Shown here: positions 14,835-22,973 of the stretch, one piece after another
Layout: each line of letters begins with the position of its first letter
How positions within the stretch are numbered: position 1 is the stretch's first letter
Translations under genes and position numbers: made by a program
Notes under the pieces: model-generated
Seen by the model: the letters and a program-made list of their open reading frames with translations, nothing else
Database searches by the model: none
Told to the model about the DNA's origin: nothing
Source: Mucilaginibacter_A sp050954865
GTDB taxonomy: Bacteria > Bacteroidota > Bacteroidia > Sphingobacteriales > Sphingobacteriaceae
Length of the DNA: 26,635 bases
Direction: 5' to 3'
NCBI GenBank assembly: GCA_050954865.1
Contig: JBPBQN010000166.1
Coordinates: 1-26,635 of the forward strand

Positions 14835-15808
14835 ATGAAAACGAAATTACTTGTTATAGCGCTATCTGCAATAACTAATTTTTGCATTGCTCAGCAAAAA
14901 ACAAAAATACCTCTTAAAAAAAGTATTAGCAATTCTACTTCAACGGTTAAACAAGCAGAACCTGAAAATAAACCTGTAGTAGCCGAACCAGGTAATGAAG
15001 TAGTAGCTATCTATACTTTTACTTCAGCTTCTGGCTATGATTACAGCTATACACAAAGTGTTGGAAATGCCATAGAATCTGGTTTTGTAAGATCGGTAAG
15101 GTTTAATGTTGTTGAACGGAGTCGCTTTGGTTCCATAAGCCAGGAAGAAAGATTTAAAGAAGCAAATACCACAAGTGTTGTAAAAGTTGCAGCAAAATTT
15201 GGTGCCAAATATATCATCACTGGTTTTATAACTGGTGCAAGTACAATGAAATATATGATTCTGAACATAAGTTTGCTGGTTATCAAACAAGTATTAGTGT
15301 TGCATTCAAAATAATTGAAGTAGAAACTAGCCTTATAAAAGCAAGTGAGACAATAATAATTACAGGAAAAGGTGGAAGTGAAGCAGTTGCTAAAGGAAAC
15401 GCCTATTCGTCTATTGACGAAATAACCAGAAGAATAATAGCTTCTTATTTCCCGCAAGGTTTTAAGTTGATGAGTATTGCAAGTACCGAAATAAAAAAGA
15501 AACAGGAAGTATTAAGCACTTTCAAAATTTGGGGCGGATCTGAGAATGGAGTAAAAGTTAGAGATGTAGTGGAAATCTACTTGTTAAACTATATTGTAAA
15601 CCCGCAAACAAATAAAAAAGTTGAAGAAAGAACGAATATTGGCTACGCTACTGTTATAGCCACCAACAGTGGTACTTCCTCAACATGCAGTGTTTACAAA
15701 CCACAAAAGTTTGGTGCGCAATTGTTAAATACATTTAAAACCACACCAGATTTAGTAGTTATCTCTTACAGTGGTGGTTCCAAACCACGTGGTTTTTTTG
15801 ATTTTTAA
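14835..15808 (+). pseudogene. CsgG-like secretion/lipoprotein-domain gene split by a frameshift
   Basis: The 5' part (14835 to about 15250) encodes a signal peptide MKTKLLVIALSAITNFCIAQ and a domain with AIYTFTSASGYDY, VRFNVVERSRF and AAKFGAKYIITGFITGAS. That domain resembles the CsgG/HfaB-type domain used in curli secretion and other outer-membrane assemblies. The frame then closes at 15314. The continuation in the next frame, joined around 15240-15257, reads YNEIYDSEHKFAGYQTSISV, then FKIIEVETSLIKASE, KLMSIASTE, VKVRDVVEIYLLNY and ends KPRGFFDF at 15808. A one-base deletion near 15245 would rejoin them into about 325 residues. Two open halves without internal stops suggest a recent lesion or a sequencing error. 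Confidence 0.65.
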
Positions 15809-15840
15809 TGCATAACCGTCAACTTTTCAACCAATATATT

Positions 15841-16151
15841 ATGAAAACTAAATCACTTAAAAAGTTTCTACTTGTATTGTAATGTGTGCAAGTTTATTAT
15901 TTGCGCAATGTAGTAAGGATGATGATACTTCTTCCGGCAAAACATATTGCTGGAAATGTACTATAAAACAAGCAACAACAGTTCCCGGCAATTCTCAATA
16001 TAATTCTTAGTCAGTTAATTACCAAGAGTTTTGCAATGCCTCTGCAAATGATGTAAAAGCAACTGAAAAAGCTGGTACATCTACTTATACAAGCACTTCC
16101 GGTGGCGTTACAGTATCTGTAAAAACTACAACTACTTGCAGTAAAAATTAA
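15841..16151 (+). pseudogene. Broken lipoprotein-like small gene
   Basis: ATG at 15841 starts MKTKSLKKFLLVL and then stops at TAA. After a one-base shift the frame continues MCASLLFAQCSKDDDTSSG, KTYCWKCTIKQATTVPG, hits an in-frame TAG near 16010, and resumes SVNYQEFCNASANDVKATEK to the end TTCSKN at 16151. The FAQC stretch is a weak lipobox. Two independent lesions make it a pseudogene. Its start region (MKTKSLKKFLLV) resembles that of the CsgG-like gene, and the two were probably neighbours in one operon. Confidence 0.55.
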
Positions 16152-16207
16152 ATTGCTAATGTGTAACAATAGGTAACATAGAAATTTTCAACTAACATAA
16201 AACCATC

Positions 16208-16604
16208 ATGCAAACAATCAAACTTAATGGCAAAGATTACGACTTGCAATCTACCACTGGTAAAGTATGGGGTTCTGGAAAAAATATGGAAACACGTGTG
16301 AGCGGCGGTGGAGGCGGCGGTTATACAAACCGGGGCACAAGCTATACGGCGCCGGTAAGTATCACATCTAAAACAACCGTGCACGATCAGTTTTTTCTGG
16401 AAGATGCAAACGGCAAAGAACATGCGTTTCAATGATTGCGTTTGCAGTAATAGCGATACATTTTTCTCCAATACTGGCATAATGCTTACTATCGTTGCGG
16501 CAATAGGTGCAGTTGTTTATTACAAAATTACACTTGATAAAAACATCAAAACAGTTAAGGGTTTAATAAAACCGTTGGAATATCTGCAACTGACAAATTC
16601 TTAA
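16208..16604 (+). pseudogene. Gly-rich membrane protein broken by a +1 frameshift
   Basis: The first frame (16208-16435) reads MQTIKLNGKDYDLQSTTGKV, a Gly-rich segment ETRVSGGGGGGYTNRG, then SITSKTTVHDQFFLEDANGK and EHAFQ before TGA. The next frame, overlapping from about 16430, continues with DTFFSNTGIMLTIVAAIGAV and VYYKITLDKNIKTVKG to a TAA at 16604. A soluble Gly-rich N-terminal domain followed by one membrane helix is a sensible whole. The family is unknown. The short version could be expressed alone. Confidence 0.5.
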
Positions 16605-16618
16605 ACTCAAGTAAATTG

Positions 16619-16643
16619 ATGCTTCTTTTATCACTATAAATAT
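16619..16643 (-). repeat. Dispersed boundary motif, reverse, before the M1 hairpin
   Basis: Exact reverse core ATGCTTCTTTTATC then ACTATAAATAT. It lies 28 bases before a second reverse copy that is part of a hairpin. Confidence 0.75.
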
Positions 16644-16646
16644 AGG

Positions 16647-16700
16647 ATGCTTCTTTTATCGACTAAATTTTGGTGAATTTTTAGTCGATAAAAGAAGCAT
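16647..16700. repeat. Reverse/forward motif pair forming a near-perfect hairpin
   Basis: The reverse copy (16647-16671, ATGCTTCTTTTATCGACTAA) and the forward copy (16676-16700, TTAGTCGATAAAAGAAGCAT) form a stem of about 22 pairs with a short loop. Both cores are exact and share the AGTC variant instead of AGGT. It sits 16 bases past the M1 peptidase stop (minus gene) and could terminate it, although the T-run is inside the stem. Confidence 0.8.
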
Positions 16701-16715
16701 AAACAACTTAAACAT

Positions 16716-18704
16716 TTACTTCGCCCGCCAGATATTATCTTCCCAATTTACATCAGCCAATCGGTGCGTTGGGTCGATTTCTATCCAGGCCAAATCTGCT
16801 AATTTGCCGTTAAATTCGATGGTAAAAGTTGGATGCGTCCATTTCCAGGGTTGTTCTACCACACGGTTTTCCTGGTTTGTTTCTGCCGGTTTCTCGCCAA
16901 ACATCAAATACATCGGCACATAATAAGTTGCTTTTTTACCATTCTGAAAAGTCAGCTGCAAATCAATCGGCATTGGCATTTTACCATGATTAATTAGTCT
17001 GATTTTGGTTTTATTTCCTTCCTGCCAAACGCTGTCAATACCGTAATCTATGATTTTGGTGGTGTTGATCCAGTATTCTTTGTACCAATCCAGCTGTAAA
17101 CCGCTCACTTTTTGTGCTACAACCATAAAATCATTAACATTTGGATGTTTAAAATGCCAGTTGCGGTAATATTGCAGCAAAATCTGGTCGCGCACTTTTG
17201 CACCGGTGATGTAGCCCAGCTGCTCCATAAAAACTTCTCCTTTAGAATAAGAAGAAGTGCTGTAACCCGCGTTGGTTTCGTAATGATCAGCGTGCGTTGT
17301 CAGCGGTTCCTGCAAACCAAGTTTTACCAGATTGTAATAACCGTTGTAAGCTCCGGCGTGCGGCTGTACTTTTAAAACCGAATCTAAAACCTTTAATCTC
17401 GGCTCATTTGGATCGGTAGCCATCATTTTTTTGTACTTGAAAGCAGTATAATCCCGTGTAACCAGATTTTCTGCATAACTGGTAAAACCTTCATCCATCC
17501 ACGGATATTCGCTTTCGTTGGTGCCCATCATGCCCTGATACCAGCTGTGCATCCACTCATGGAAAACCGTGCCCAAACTCGGTCCGTTAATCAGCGTAGC
17601 CATCGGATATTCCATTCCGCCATCGCCGCCGTGCACAAAAGAATATTGTTTCCAGCCGTACGGGCCAAAAGTTTTCTGAATATAAGGCAATTCCTGCACG
17701 GCAGCCGTTAAAACTTCCTGCCAGCGGGCATCCCAGCTTTTAATGTAGTCTTCAACGGTTGAATAACTGGCTTTTTGTGCCGGTTTTAACGCGTCATATT
17801 CCTGTTGCAGCTTCTTCAAATCGCGGTTATAAATTACGTTGATTGTTTTTCCATCCGCAGTTAAAGCTGATAAATGCCTGTAATCCGGATCAGCCGCCCA
17901 CATAAAATCATGCACATTCGGAGCCAGGAAATGCCAGGTTAACGTGTTTCCGGCCGGACGCGTAACATTTGAGCCGGGCACTTCATAACCATAACCAATT
18001 TGCTGTGCGTTTTGCAGATAACCCGTGCCGCCAATCAGATAGCTTTTATCAATCTTGATTTTGACGTCATAATCACCCCAAACACCGTAAAATTCGCGGG
18101 CAACATAAGGCGTTGGATGCCAGCCTTCATAATCATACTCGCACATTTTTGGATACCACTGACTCATGGAATAACGCACGCCGGTTTGCGGATTATCGCG
18201 GCCGCTTCTGCGAATTTGCAACGGAACCTGTGCTTCAAAAGACATGTCAAAAGTAACTTTGCTGTGCGGCAAAATCGGTTTGCTCAGTTCCACCACCAAA
18301 ATTGTTTCTTCGGTTTTAAATTTTTGAGTGATGCCGTTCATCTTCAAGGAAAGTACTTTTTGATACCCGATTTCTTCCGCAGAAAGCTTCTGGATGCGGT
18401 CTTTCACGCGTACGTCCCAATCTTGTTTTTTGTTGATGATCGTTTTGCCCAGTTCGCGGCTGCGCGTATCCATCATGCTGTTCGGCTGAAACGCGTTCCA
18501 GTACAAATGATAAAAAACACGCTTCAATGTATCCGGCGAATTATTGGTGTATTCCAGTTTTTGCGTGCCGCTGAAACGGTTAGTTTGTACGTTCATGTTC
18601 ACGTCCATTGTATAATTAACGTGTTGCTGCCACCGATCCGGCTGTGCAAAAAGTTGGGCAGTGCAAAGTAGCAGTATCAAAAAAAATATGTTTCTTTTCA
18701 TCAT
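16716..18704 (-). CDS. Secreted M1-family zinc aminopeptidase
   Basis: The 662-residue protein has a signal peptide MMKRNIFFLILLLCTAQLFA, so it works outside the cytoplasm. Residues about 30-240 are the N-terminal beta-domain. The zinc site is complete: HEWMH (H382, E383, H386) followed by E405 in MDEGFTSYAE, the HExxH-(18)-E spacing of M1 peptidases. The substrate-anchoring GAMEN motif appears as GGMEY (362-366), a common variant in Bacteroidota. Y in YSTSSYSKG fits the transition-state tyrosine. It removes N-terminal amino acids from peptides. The start is ATG at 18704 with a second ATG directly after. It is divergent from the DUF2490 gene across a 149-base gap. Confidence 0.92.
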   Translation of the reverse strand: MMKRNIFFLILLLCTAQLFAQPDRWQQHVNYTMDVNMNVQTNRFSGTQKLEYTNNSPDTLKRVFYHLYWNAFQPNSMMDTRSRELGKTIINKKQDWDVRVKDRIQKLSAEEIGYQKVLSLKMNGITQKFKTEETILVVELSKPILPHSKVTFDMSFEAQVPLQIRRSGRDNPQTGVRYSMSQWYPKMCEYDYEGWHPTPYVAREFYGVWGDYDVKIKIDKSYLIGGTGYLQNAQQIGYGYEVPGSNVTRPAGNTLTWHFLAPNVHDFMWAADPDYRHLSALTADGKTINVIYNRDLKKLQQEYDALKPAQKASYSTVEDYIKSWDARWQEVLTAAVQELPYIQKTFGPYGWKQYSFVHGGDGGMEYPMATLINGPSLGTVFHEWMHSWYQGMMGTNESEYPWMDEGFTSYAENLVTRDYTAFKYKKMMATDPNEPRLKVLDSVLKVQPHAGAYNGYYNLVKLGLQEPLTTHADHYETNAGYSTSSYSKGEVFMEQLGYITGAKVRDQILLQYYRNWHFKHPNVNDFMVVAQKVSGLQLDWYKEYWINTTKIIDYGIDSVWQEGNKTKIRLINHGKMPMPIDLQLTFQNGKKATYYVPMYLMFGEKPAETNQENRVVEQPWKWTHPTFTIEFNGKLADLAWIEIDPTHRLADVNWEDNIWRAK

Positions 18705-18712
18705 TTTGGGTA

Positions 18713-18736
18713 ATGCTGTTTTTATCGACCTAAAAA
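18713..18736 (-). repeat. Dispersed boundary motif in the M1/DUF2490 divergent gap
   Basis: Exact reverse core ATGCTGTTTTTATC then GACCTAAAAA. It begins nine bases from the M1 peptidase start. A further palindrome, AAAACCGGTTTT, lies at 18781-18792 in the same gap. Confidence 0.8.
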
Positions 18737-18853
18737 CAGCGGTTGACTAAAGTAGCACAACCGGCTTGTTTGTGCAAACCAAAACCGGTTTTTTGTGGAT
18801 TTTGGAACGATCATCAAAACCAACCGAGCTTTAATTTACTTTGATTAGCAACC

Positions 18854-19558
18854 ATGAAATATCAATATTTAACTTTAACAACCATACTGTTTTTAGCAGG
18901 TATTTTTAAGAGTTACGCACAAACCGAAACGCAATATTCTGGCTGGCTGGCTTTATATCACAAACAAAAAATTGCCGGAAAATGGGGCTATCTGTTTGAT
19001 GCACAGTATCGTACGGATAAACAGTTTAGTCAAACCAGTGCCTATTTTTTCCGGCCGGGAATTACTTACGAGATTACAAAAAGCCAATCAACAGGTGCTG
19101 GTTATACTTTTTTCGGAAGTTATGAAACAGAAAAAAACAGCCGGATTTTTTACGCTGAAAACCGTATTTGGGAGCAATATCAAATTAAAGCAAAAATTGG
19201 AAAATCCACATTATCTAATCGTTTGCGCCTGGAGCAGCGTTTCATTAATACCGAAAACGGCGGTTTTTCGCAGCGGTTGCGCTATTATATCCGCAATCAA
19301 ATTCCGTTGGTTCGGGTTGATTCCAGCTTTACAAAAGGCATTTACGCGGCTCTGCAAAATGAAGTGTTTGTAAATGTGCAGCATCGGGAGCGTGGGAGTA
19401 ACAGTTTTCTGGATCAAAATCGTTCGTACGCATCTTTTGGCTATCGTTTCAGCAAAAAAATTGATGTGGAGCTGGCTTATCAATACATTTATTCTAAAGA
19501 TCGGGATGGCAATTTGCGCAACAATGTTTTTCAGATTGGAGTTTATACAGATTTTTAA
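18854..19558 (+). CDS. DUF2490-family outer-membrane beta-barrel protein
   Basis: The 234-residue protein has a signal peptide ending near SYAQT (residue 22). The rest is alternating amphipathic strands rich in Tyr, Arg and Gln: YSGWLALYHKQKIAGKWGYL, FDAQYRTDKQ, RLRLEQRF and VELAYQYIYSKDRDG. It ends in phenylalanine (YTDF), as outer-membrane barrels do. DUF2490 proteins are of unknown function. It is divergent from the M1 peptidase, and a motif copy lies beyond each end (18713, 19573). Confidence 0.88.
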   Translation: MKYQYLTLTTILFLAGIFKSYAQTETQYSGWLALYHKQKIAGKWGYLFDAQYRTDKQFSQTSAYFFRPGITYEITKSQSTGAGYTFFGSYETEKNSRIFYAENRIWEQYQIKAKIGKSTLSNRLRLEQRFINTENGGFSQRLRYYIRNQIPLVRVDSSFTKGIYAALQNEVFVNVQHRERGSNSFLDQNRSYASFGYRFSKKIDVELAYQYIYSKDRDGNLRNNVFQIGVYTDF

Positions 19559-19572
19559 CGAGAATCAAATCG

Positions 19573-19597
19573 AAATTTATGTCGATAAAAGAAGCAT
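19573..19597 (+). repeat. Dispersed boundary motif after the DUF2490 gene
   Basis: AAATTTATGTC followed by the exact core GATAAAAGAAGCAT. It carries ATG in place of AGG, the same variant as the copy that forms the start of the LytTR gene. It lies 15 bases after the stop. Confidence 0.8.
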
Positions 19598-19645
19598 TCA
19601 GATTAAAATAAGATTTCTCCCTTTAGGTCGAAATGACAAAAAATA

Positions 19646-20389
19646 TCAAATCCCCAAAACCAGTTTCAACTTAGCATAACCAGCTTTGCTCACCGGAATT
19701 TTAGCGCCAGATTTCAAAATCAAAATATGTGTTTCTTTTTCGTACGGATCAATCCGCACAATTTGCTCTACGCGCACAATGTACGAGCGGTGCACGCGTG
19801 TAAACAATTTCGCATCTAAAATCTGCTCAAAAAAACTCATGGTTTTATTTTTGAGGAACTCGCCGGCTGCGGTATGAATGTTCACATAATCATCCGCAGC
19901 TTCTAAATAAATCACTTCCTGAATCGGAATTACTTTGATTTTCGTTCCGGTTTTCACCACAATCCGATCATGCTGCGCCGGCGAACTGGCCGCCGTTTCC
20001 AGCAAAGCTGTTGTGGTTTCCGGTCTTTTGGGTTGATTTTCCAGAAACTTATCAATCGCTTTGTTAAAACGTTCTTTGCTAAAAGGTTTCAGCAGATAAT
20101 CAACCGCGTGTGCTTCAAAAGCTTTCAACGCATATTCATCAAAAGCCGTGGTAAAAATAACGGAAGGCGATTGGTCCACCAGTTCCAGCATTTCAAAACC
20201 ATTGATTTTGGGCATCTGCACATCCAGAAAAATCAGATCGGGCTTGTGCTGCATAATGGCTTTGATTCCTTCAAAACCGTCGCCGCATTCCTGCGCTACG
20301 GTTATCTGCGGATATTGCATCAAATATTCCTGCACAATGGAGCGTGCCAGCGGTTCGTCATCAATAATCAATACTGTTTTTATCGACAT
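19646..20389 (-). CDS. LytTR-type response regulator
   Basis: The 247-residue protein has an N-terminal receiver domain with the acidic pocket D10-D11, phosphoacceptor D56 in FLDVQMP, T80/T81 and K101 in LLKPFSKERF. A linker (about 115-135) leads to a C-terminal LytTR DNA-binding domain with VIYLEAADDYVNIHT and FTRVHRSYIV. LytTR proteins bind direct repeats and act on promoters. It is cotranscribed with the histidine kinase: the kinase stop and this ATG are four bases apart. The start codon and the first residues MSIKTVL are encoded by a dispersed motif copy. Confidence 0.93.
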   Translation of the reverse strand: MSIKTVLIIDDEPLARSIVQEYLMQYPQITVAQECGDGFEGIKAIMQHKPDLIFLDVQMPKINGFEMLELVDQSPSVIFTTAFDEYALKAFEAHAVDYLLKPFSKERFNKAIDKFLENQPKRPETTTALLETAASSPAQHDRIVVKTGTKIKVIPIQEVIYLEAADDYVNIHTAAGEFLKNKTMSFFEQILDAKLFTRVHRSYIVRVEQIVRIDPYEKETHILILKSGAKIPVSKAGYAKLKLVLGI

Positions 20390-20398
20390 AAATTTAGG
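20371..20398 (-). repeat. Dispersed motif spanning the kinase stop and regulator start
   Basis: On the minus strand it reads TAAATTTATGTC then the exact core GATAAAAACAGTAT. The TAA is the kinase stop, the ATG is the regulator start, and the core encodes SIKTV. The G-to-T change from AGG to ATG created the start codon. Confidence 0.8.
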
Positions 20399-21458
20399 AT
20401 ACAGATTTTAAATTTTGTTGCAGATCAGCCGTTTGCGGGATTTTTAAAGTGATGCTGAAAATCTCGTTCCGCGTTTGGATTTCCACCAGATCATGCCGTG
20501 CAAAAAGCAGATACAACCGCCGTTTCACGCCACTTAACCCAAAACCGGTACCGCGTTGCGGATGCGCCGTTTCCGGATCGTACGGATTGCTGATCGTGAT
20601 CTGTAACTGCTGGCTAACCACCAAAGCATCCAAACTGATAATGACATCGCCGATGGTATCGTACAAACCAAATTTAATGGCGTTTTCTACCAGTGGCTGC
20701 AGCAGCATCGGCGGAATCATCATTGCATCCGCTTTATCATTGTGGCGCAGAACAGTGGATAAACGATGTCCGAAACGCACTTTTTCAATATCCAGATAGA
20801 GTTGCAAATGTTGTAATTCATTTTGAAGTAAAACCCATTGCTGCTCTTCTTTCAATGTTCCGCGTAAAAAATCGGATAATTGGTGAATCATTTTCCGCGC
20901 TTCATCCGGCTTAAAACCAATCAGCGCAGAAATAGAATTCAAGCTGTTAAACAGGAAATGCGGTTGCAATTGCTGTCTGAGTTTGTACAATTCGGCATCG
21001 CGGGCCAGGTTTTCGGCAGCTAATTTTCGGGCTTCGTAAGCTTTCTGGTCTTTTTGCATGTAGCGCAACGCACTCAGCATCGCCATCGAGCCAATAATCA
21101 AAAACGAAACGCAAAAACGGATGGGCAAAGATTGAATCAGGAAAACTTTGTAAGCCGCATCCGGAATCAATTGCGGCAACAACCAGCGACAAGCGCCCAG
21201 CCAGCCTACGCTTAAAACCACACAAAGCACCAAAATAAACAGCGAACGGCCTTTTTCGGGCTGGTAATATTTGAGGTTATTGCTGATCAGGAAACACGCG
21301 CCGGCCAGCAAAGCACTGGTGGCAGCGGCATCGGTACTGGCGATTTTCCAGCTGAAACCAAAATCGTATAGCAGGTAACTTTGCAGGGCAAACCAAGCCA
21401 GCAAACCGCCGCCCACAATAAAACGGAACCTGTTGAATAATGAAGGAGGCGTTTCCAA
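20394..21458 (-). CDS. LytS-type sensor histidine kinase
   Basis: The 354-residue membrane protein has four probable transmembrane helices (about residues 13-31, 45-59, 73-91 and 112-131) and a His_kinase domain of the LytS/YehU class. The phosphorylated histidine is H167 in QPHFLFNSLN. The ATP-lid N-box is LVENAIKF (N259 in the motif), followed by GTGFGLSGVKRRL. There is no PAS or HAMP domain. The start is a TTG at 21458; no in-frame ATG exists before the first helix and a stop lies just upstream. It partners the LytTR regulator and follows the LiaF-like gene, suggesting a cell-envelope-stress or membrane-state sensor (inference). Confidence 0.9.
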   Translation of the reverse strand: METPPSLFNRFRFIVGGGLLAWFALQSYLLYDFGFSWKIASTDAAATSALLAGACFLISNNLKYYQPEKGRSLFILVLCVVLSVGWLGACRWLLPQLIPDAAYKVFLIQSLPIRFCVSFLIIGSMAMLSALRYMQKDQKAYEARKLAAENLARDAELYKLRQQLQPHFLFNSLNSISALIGFKPDEARKMIHQLSDFLRGTLKEEQQWVLLQNELQHLQLYLDIEKVRFGHRLSTVLRHNDKADAMMIPPMLLQPLVENAIKFGLYDTIGDVIISLDALVVSQQLQITISNPYDPETAHPQRGTGFGLSGVKRRLYLLFARHDLVEIQTRNEIFSITLKIPQTADLQQNLKSVS

Positions 21459-21480
21459 TTTTTAGTTTTTATTTTAGTTG

Positions 21481-21505
21481 ATACTGTTTTTATCAGTGTT
21501 TTTTT
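21481..21505 (-). repeat. Dispersed motif between the LiaF-like and kinase genes
   Basis: Exact reverse core ATACTGTTTTTATC followed by AGTGTTTTTTT. It lies in the 90-base gap between the two minus-strand genes. Confidence 0.75.
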
Positions 21506-21548
21506 CCTCACCCTAAATTCTTTTCCAAAAGAAAAGGTTTGGGTAAGG

Positions 21549-22331
21549 CTAAAAACTCTTAACATCCACACCGCCAAAAATCGATACTCCTTTTAGCACT
21601 AATATTTTACCGCTGGCAGCCAACTCGGCGTTAGGCGTACGTTTATCGCTTACGCCGCCAAAAATCGGTGCAATATCAGAAACCACTTGCCAGTGCGGCG
21701 GAACGATTAATTTGGTGCCGCCAAACAGTTGCATCACATCAATAATTACACGTCCGCTAATATCAGCATGACTAAAATCGAGGTGTGTGCCGGCAAAAAT
21801 ATTGACCAGTTCGCCTCCTTTAAACGTTTTAGAAAAGATGTTTTTCTTCACATCACCAAAAACAGAAAATGAATTCAGGTAATCTTCGCTGGTTGATGTT
21901 TGGTTTTGATTGGTGTGCAGCGGTTCGGTTGCGGCTGGTTCCGGATTCAGGAAATCGTTGTTGGCAAATGCTTCTTTTGGTGGTGTATTTCTATCTGCAA
22001 ATTCATAATTTCTGCGGAAAATCATCCATAAACCGGCTGCAATAATGATGACCGGCCAACCTAAATGGATTACGTTTTCGCTGGGAAAAATCTTCTCCAC
22101 CAAAAATAAACAGCCGATTACAATTAAAATTAACCATGAACTGTTGCTTGGATTGTTTGCGCGTTTTACCAGGCCGACGATAATTAAAATCATGGGCCAG
22201 CTAAACAGCCAAGACGGAAAAAAGAACCAGTCCAGCTGCTGAAACAACAAACCCAAACCAATAGCGGTAAGGACAAAGCCGGCGATAATTTTGCCGGAAT
22301 ATCTGGAAGGATTATGATGAGGATCGTTCAT
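21549..22331 (-). CDS. LiaF-like / DUF5668-type membrane protein
   Basis: The 260-residue protein has four membrane segments in residues about 14-105 (KIIAGFVLTAIGLGLLFQQL, WLFSWPMILIIVGLV, SSWLILIVIGCLFLV and LGWPVIIIAAGLWMIF), typical of a LiaI/DUF5668 region. A polar linker leads to a cytoplasmic beta-solenoid-like LiaF C-terminal domain with VFGDVKKNIFSKTFKGGELV, NIFAGTHLDFSHADISGRV, LFGGTKLIVP and SIFGGVDVKSF. In Firmicutes, LiaF restrains the LiaRS kinase under envelope stress. Placed upstream of a LytS kinase on the same strand, it could restrain that kinase here. That link is inference. Confidence 0.85.
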   Translation of the reverse strand: MNDPHHNPSRYSGKIIAGFVLTAIGLGLLFQQLDWFFFPSWLFSWPMILIIVGLVKRANNPSNSSWLILIVIGCLFLVEKIFPSENVIHLGWPVIIIAAGLWMIFRRNYEFADRNTPPKEAFANNDFLNPEPAATEPLHTNQNQTSTSEDYLNSFSVFGDVKKNIFSKTFKGGELVNIFAGTHLDFSHADISGRVIIDVMQLFGGTKLIVPPHWQVVSDIAPIFGGVSDKRTPNAELAASGKILVLKGVSIFGGVDVKSF

Positions 22332-22353
22332 GTTGAAGGTGTAATTAAGAGTA

Positions 22354-22361
22354 CAAATGTA
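22354..22361 (-). promoter_or_regulatory. Candidate -7 element of the LiaF-like/LytS/LytTR operon
   Basis: On the minus strand, TACATTTG matches the Bacteroidota TAnnTTTG element 22 bases before the ATG. No clear -33 element was found. Confidence 0.3.
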
Positions 22362-22454
22362 TTGGAACGATTTTATAGGAGAAACTGCTTTTGGGCAAAG
22401 CTTTGCAAATAATCGGTAAACGACCTTGATTTTTCGGCGGGAATTTTTGGCGTG

Positions 22455-22817
22455 CTACTGGTTTTCGCGTTTAACGATCAAAACCTCGTCTTCGCCTAAA
22501 ACCAGGTAACCATAATCATAACAAAAGTTATAAACATTGCCGGTTTGAGTTTGATAAATACCGGTAAAATGATCGAAATTAAAACCCAGCGTATTGAGTT
22601 TTTTGCGGGAAGTTTTGGTTTTTCCGGCTGGGTTAAGTTGCTGTAAAATGCGCCGGTTGCGCCGCAAAATATTGTTGATGTTGCGCACCAAATTATGACT
22701 GTCGCTGTTCAGCTGATTGTTAAAATTACTGCGGCACTGATCGTTGCAAAACTTTTTATCGGCACGGCCGTGGATGGTTTCGCCGCAATCGAGGCATTGG
22801 CGTTGGGTTGTGGGCAT
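22455..22817 (-). CDS. Small zinc-ribbon protein with a basic middle
   Basis: The 120-residue protein starts with a four-cysteine knuckle: C8, C11, C24 and C28 in QCLDCGETIHGRADKKFC. This resembles DUF2116-type zinc ribbons, and the CxxC-(12)-CxxxC spacing binds one zinc. The middle is very basic and Asn-rich (NLVRNINNILRRNRRILQ, KTKTSRKKL), with a C-terminal strand-rich part (YNFCYDYGYLVLGEDEVLIV). Binding of nucleic acid is plausible but not shown. The stretch between this gene and the LiaF-like gene is 123 bases and no motif copy lies in it. Confidence 0.75.
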   Translation of the reverse strand: MPTTQRQCLDCGETIHGRADKKFCNDQCRSNFNNQLNSDSHNLVRNINNILRRNRRILQQLNPAGKTKTSRKKLNTLGFNFDHFTGIYQTQTGNVYNFCYDYGYLVLGEDEVLIVKRENQ

Positions 22818-22910
22818 GTAAGGTTTAAATAGCTTGACTAAAACTACGGATTTATTTTATAGTTTTTCAATTTCTTCTGCGGAAAGGCAGTAGTAATTAT
22901 AATATTTATT

Positions 22911-22936
22911 GTGCTTCTTTTACCAGCTGAATTTTT
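22911..22936 (-). repeat. Dispersed boundary motif before the ssb pseudogene
   Basis: GTGCTTCTTTTACC then AGCTGAATTTTT, a reverse copy with two core changes. With the forward copy at 23383-23406 it brackets the ssb remnant. Confidence 0.6.
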
Positions 22937-22973
22937 GTAAATCTGCTAAAAGTAAACCAAACAAAAGCTGCTA

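Noticed and set aside
16530..16550. TTGATAAAAACATC as another motif copy
   Set aside because: It matches only the first half of the core, lies inside a coding frame and lacks the AGYAT end and the TTTAGGT side.
18000..18671. Long plus-strand frame of 223 codons
   Set aside because: It lies wholly antisense to the intact M1 peptidase with its complete signal peptide and zinc site; it is a shadow frame.
20148..20452. Plus-strand frames opposite the LytTR and LytS genes
   Set aside because: Both real genes are clear on the minus strand with conserved motifs; these frames have no domain-like pattern.
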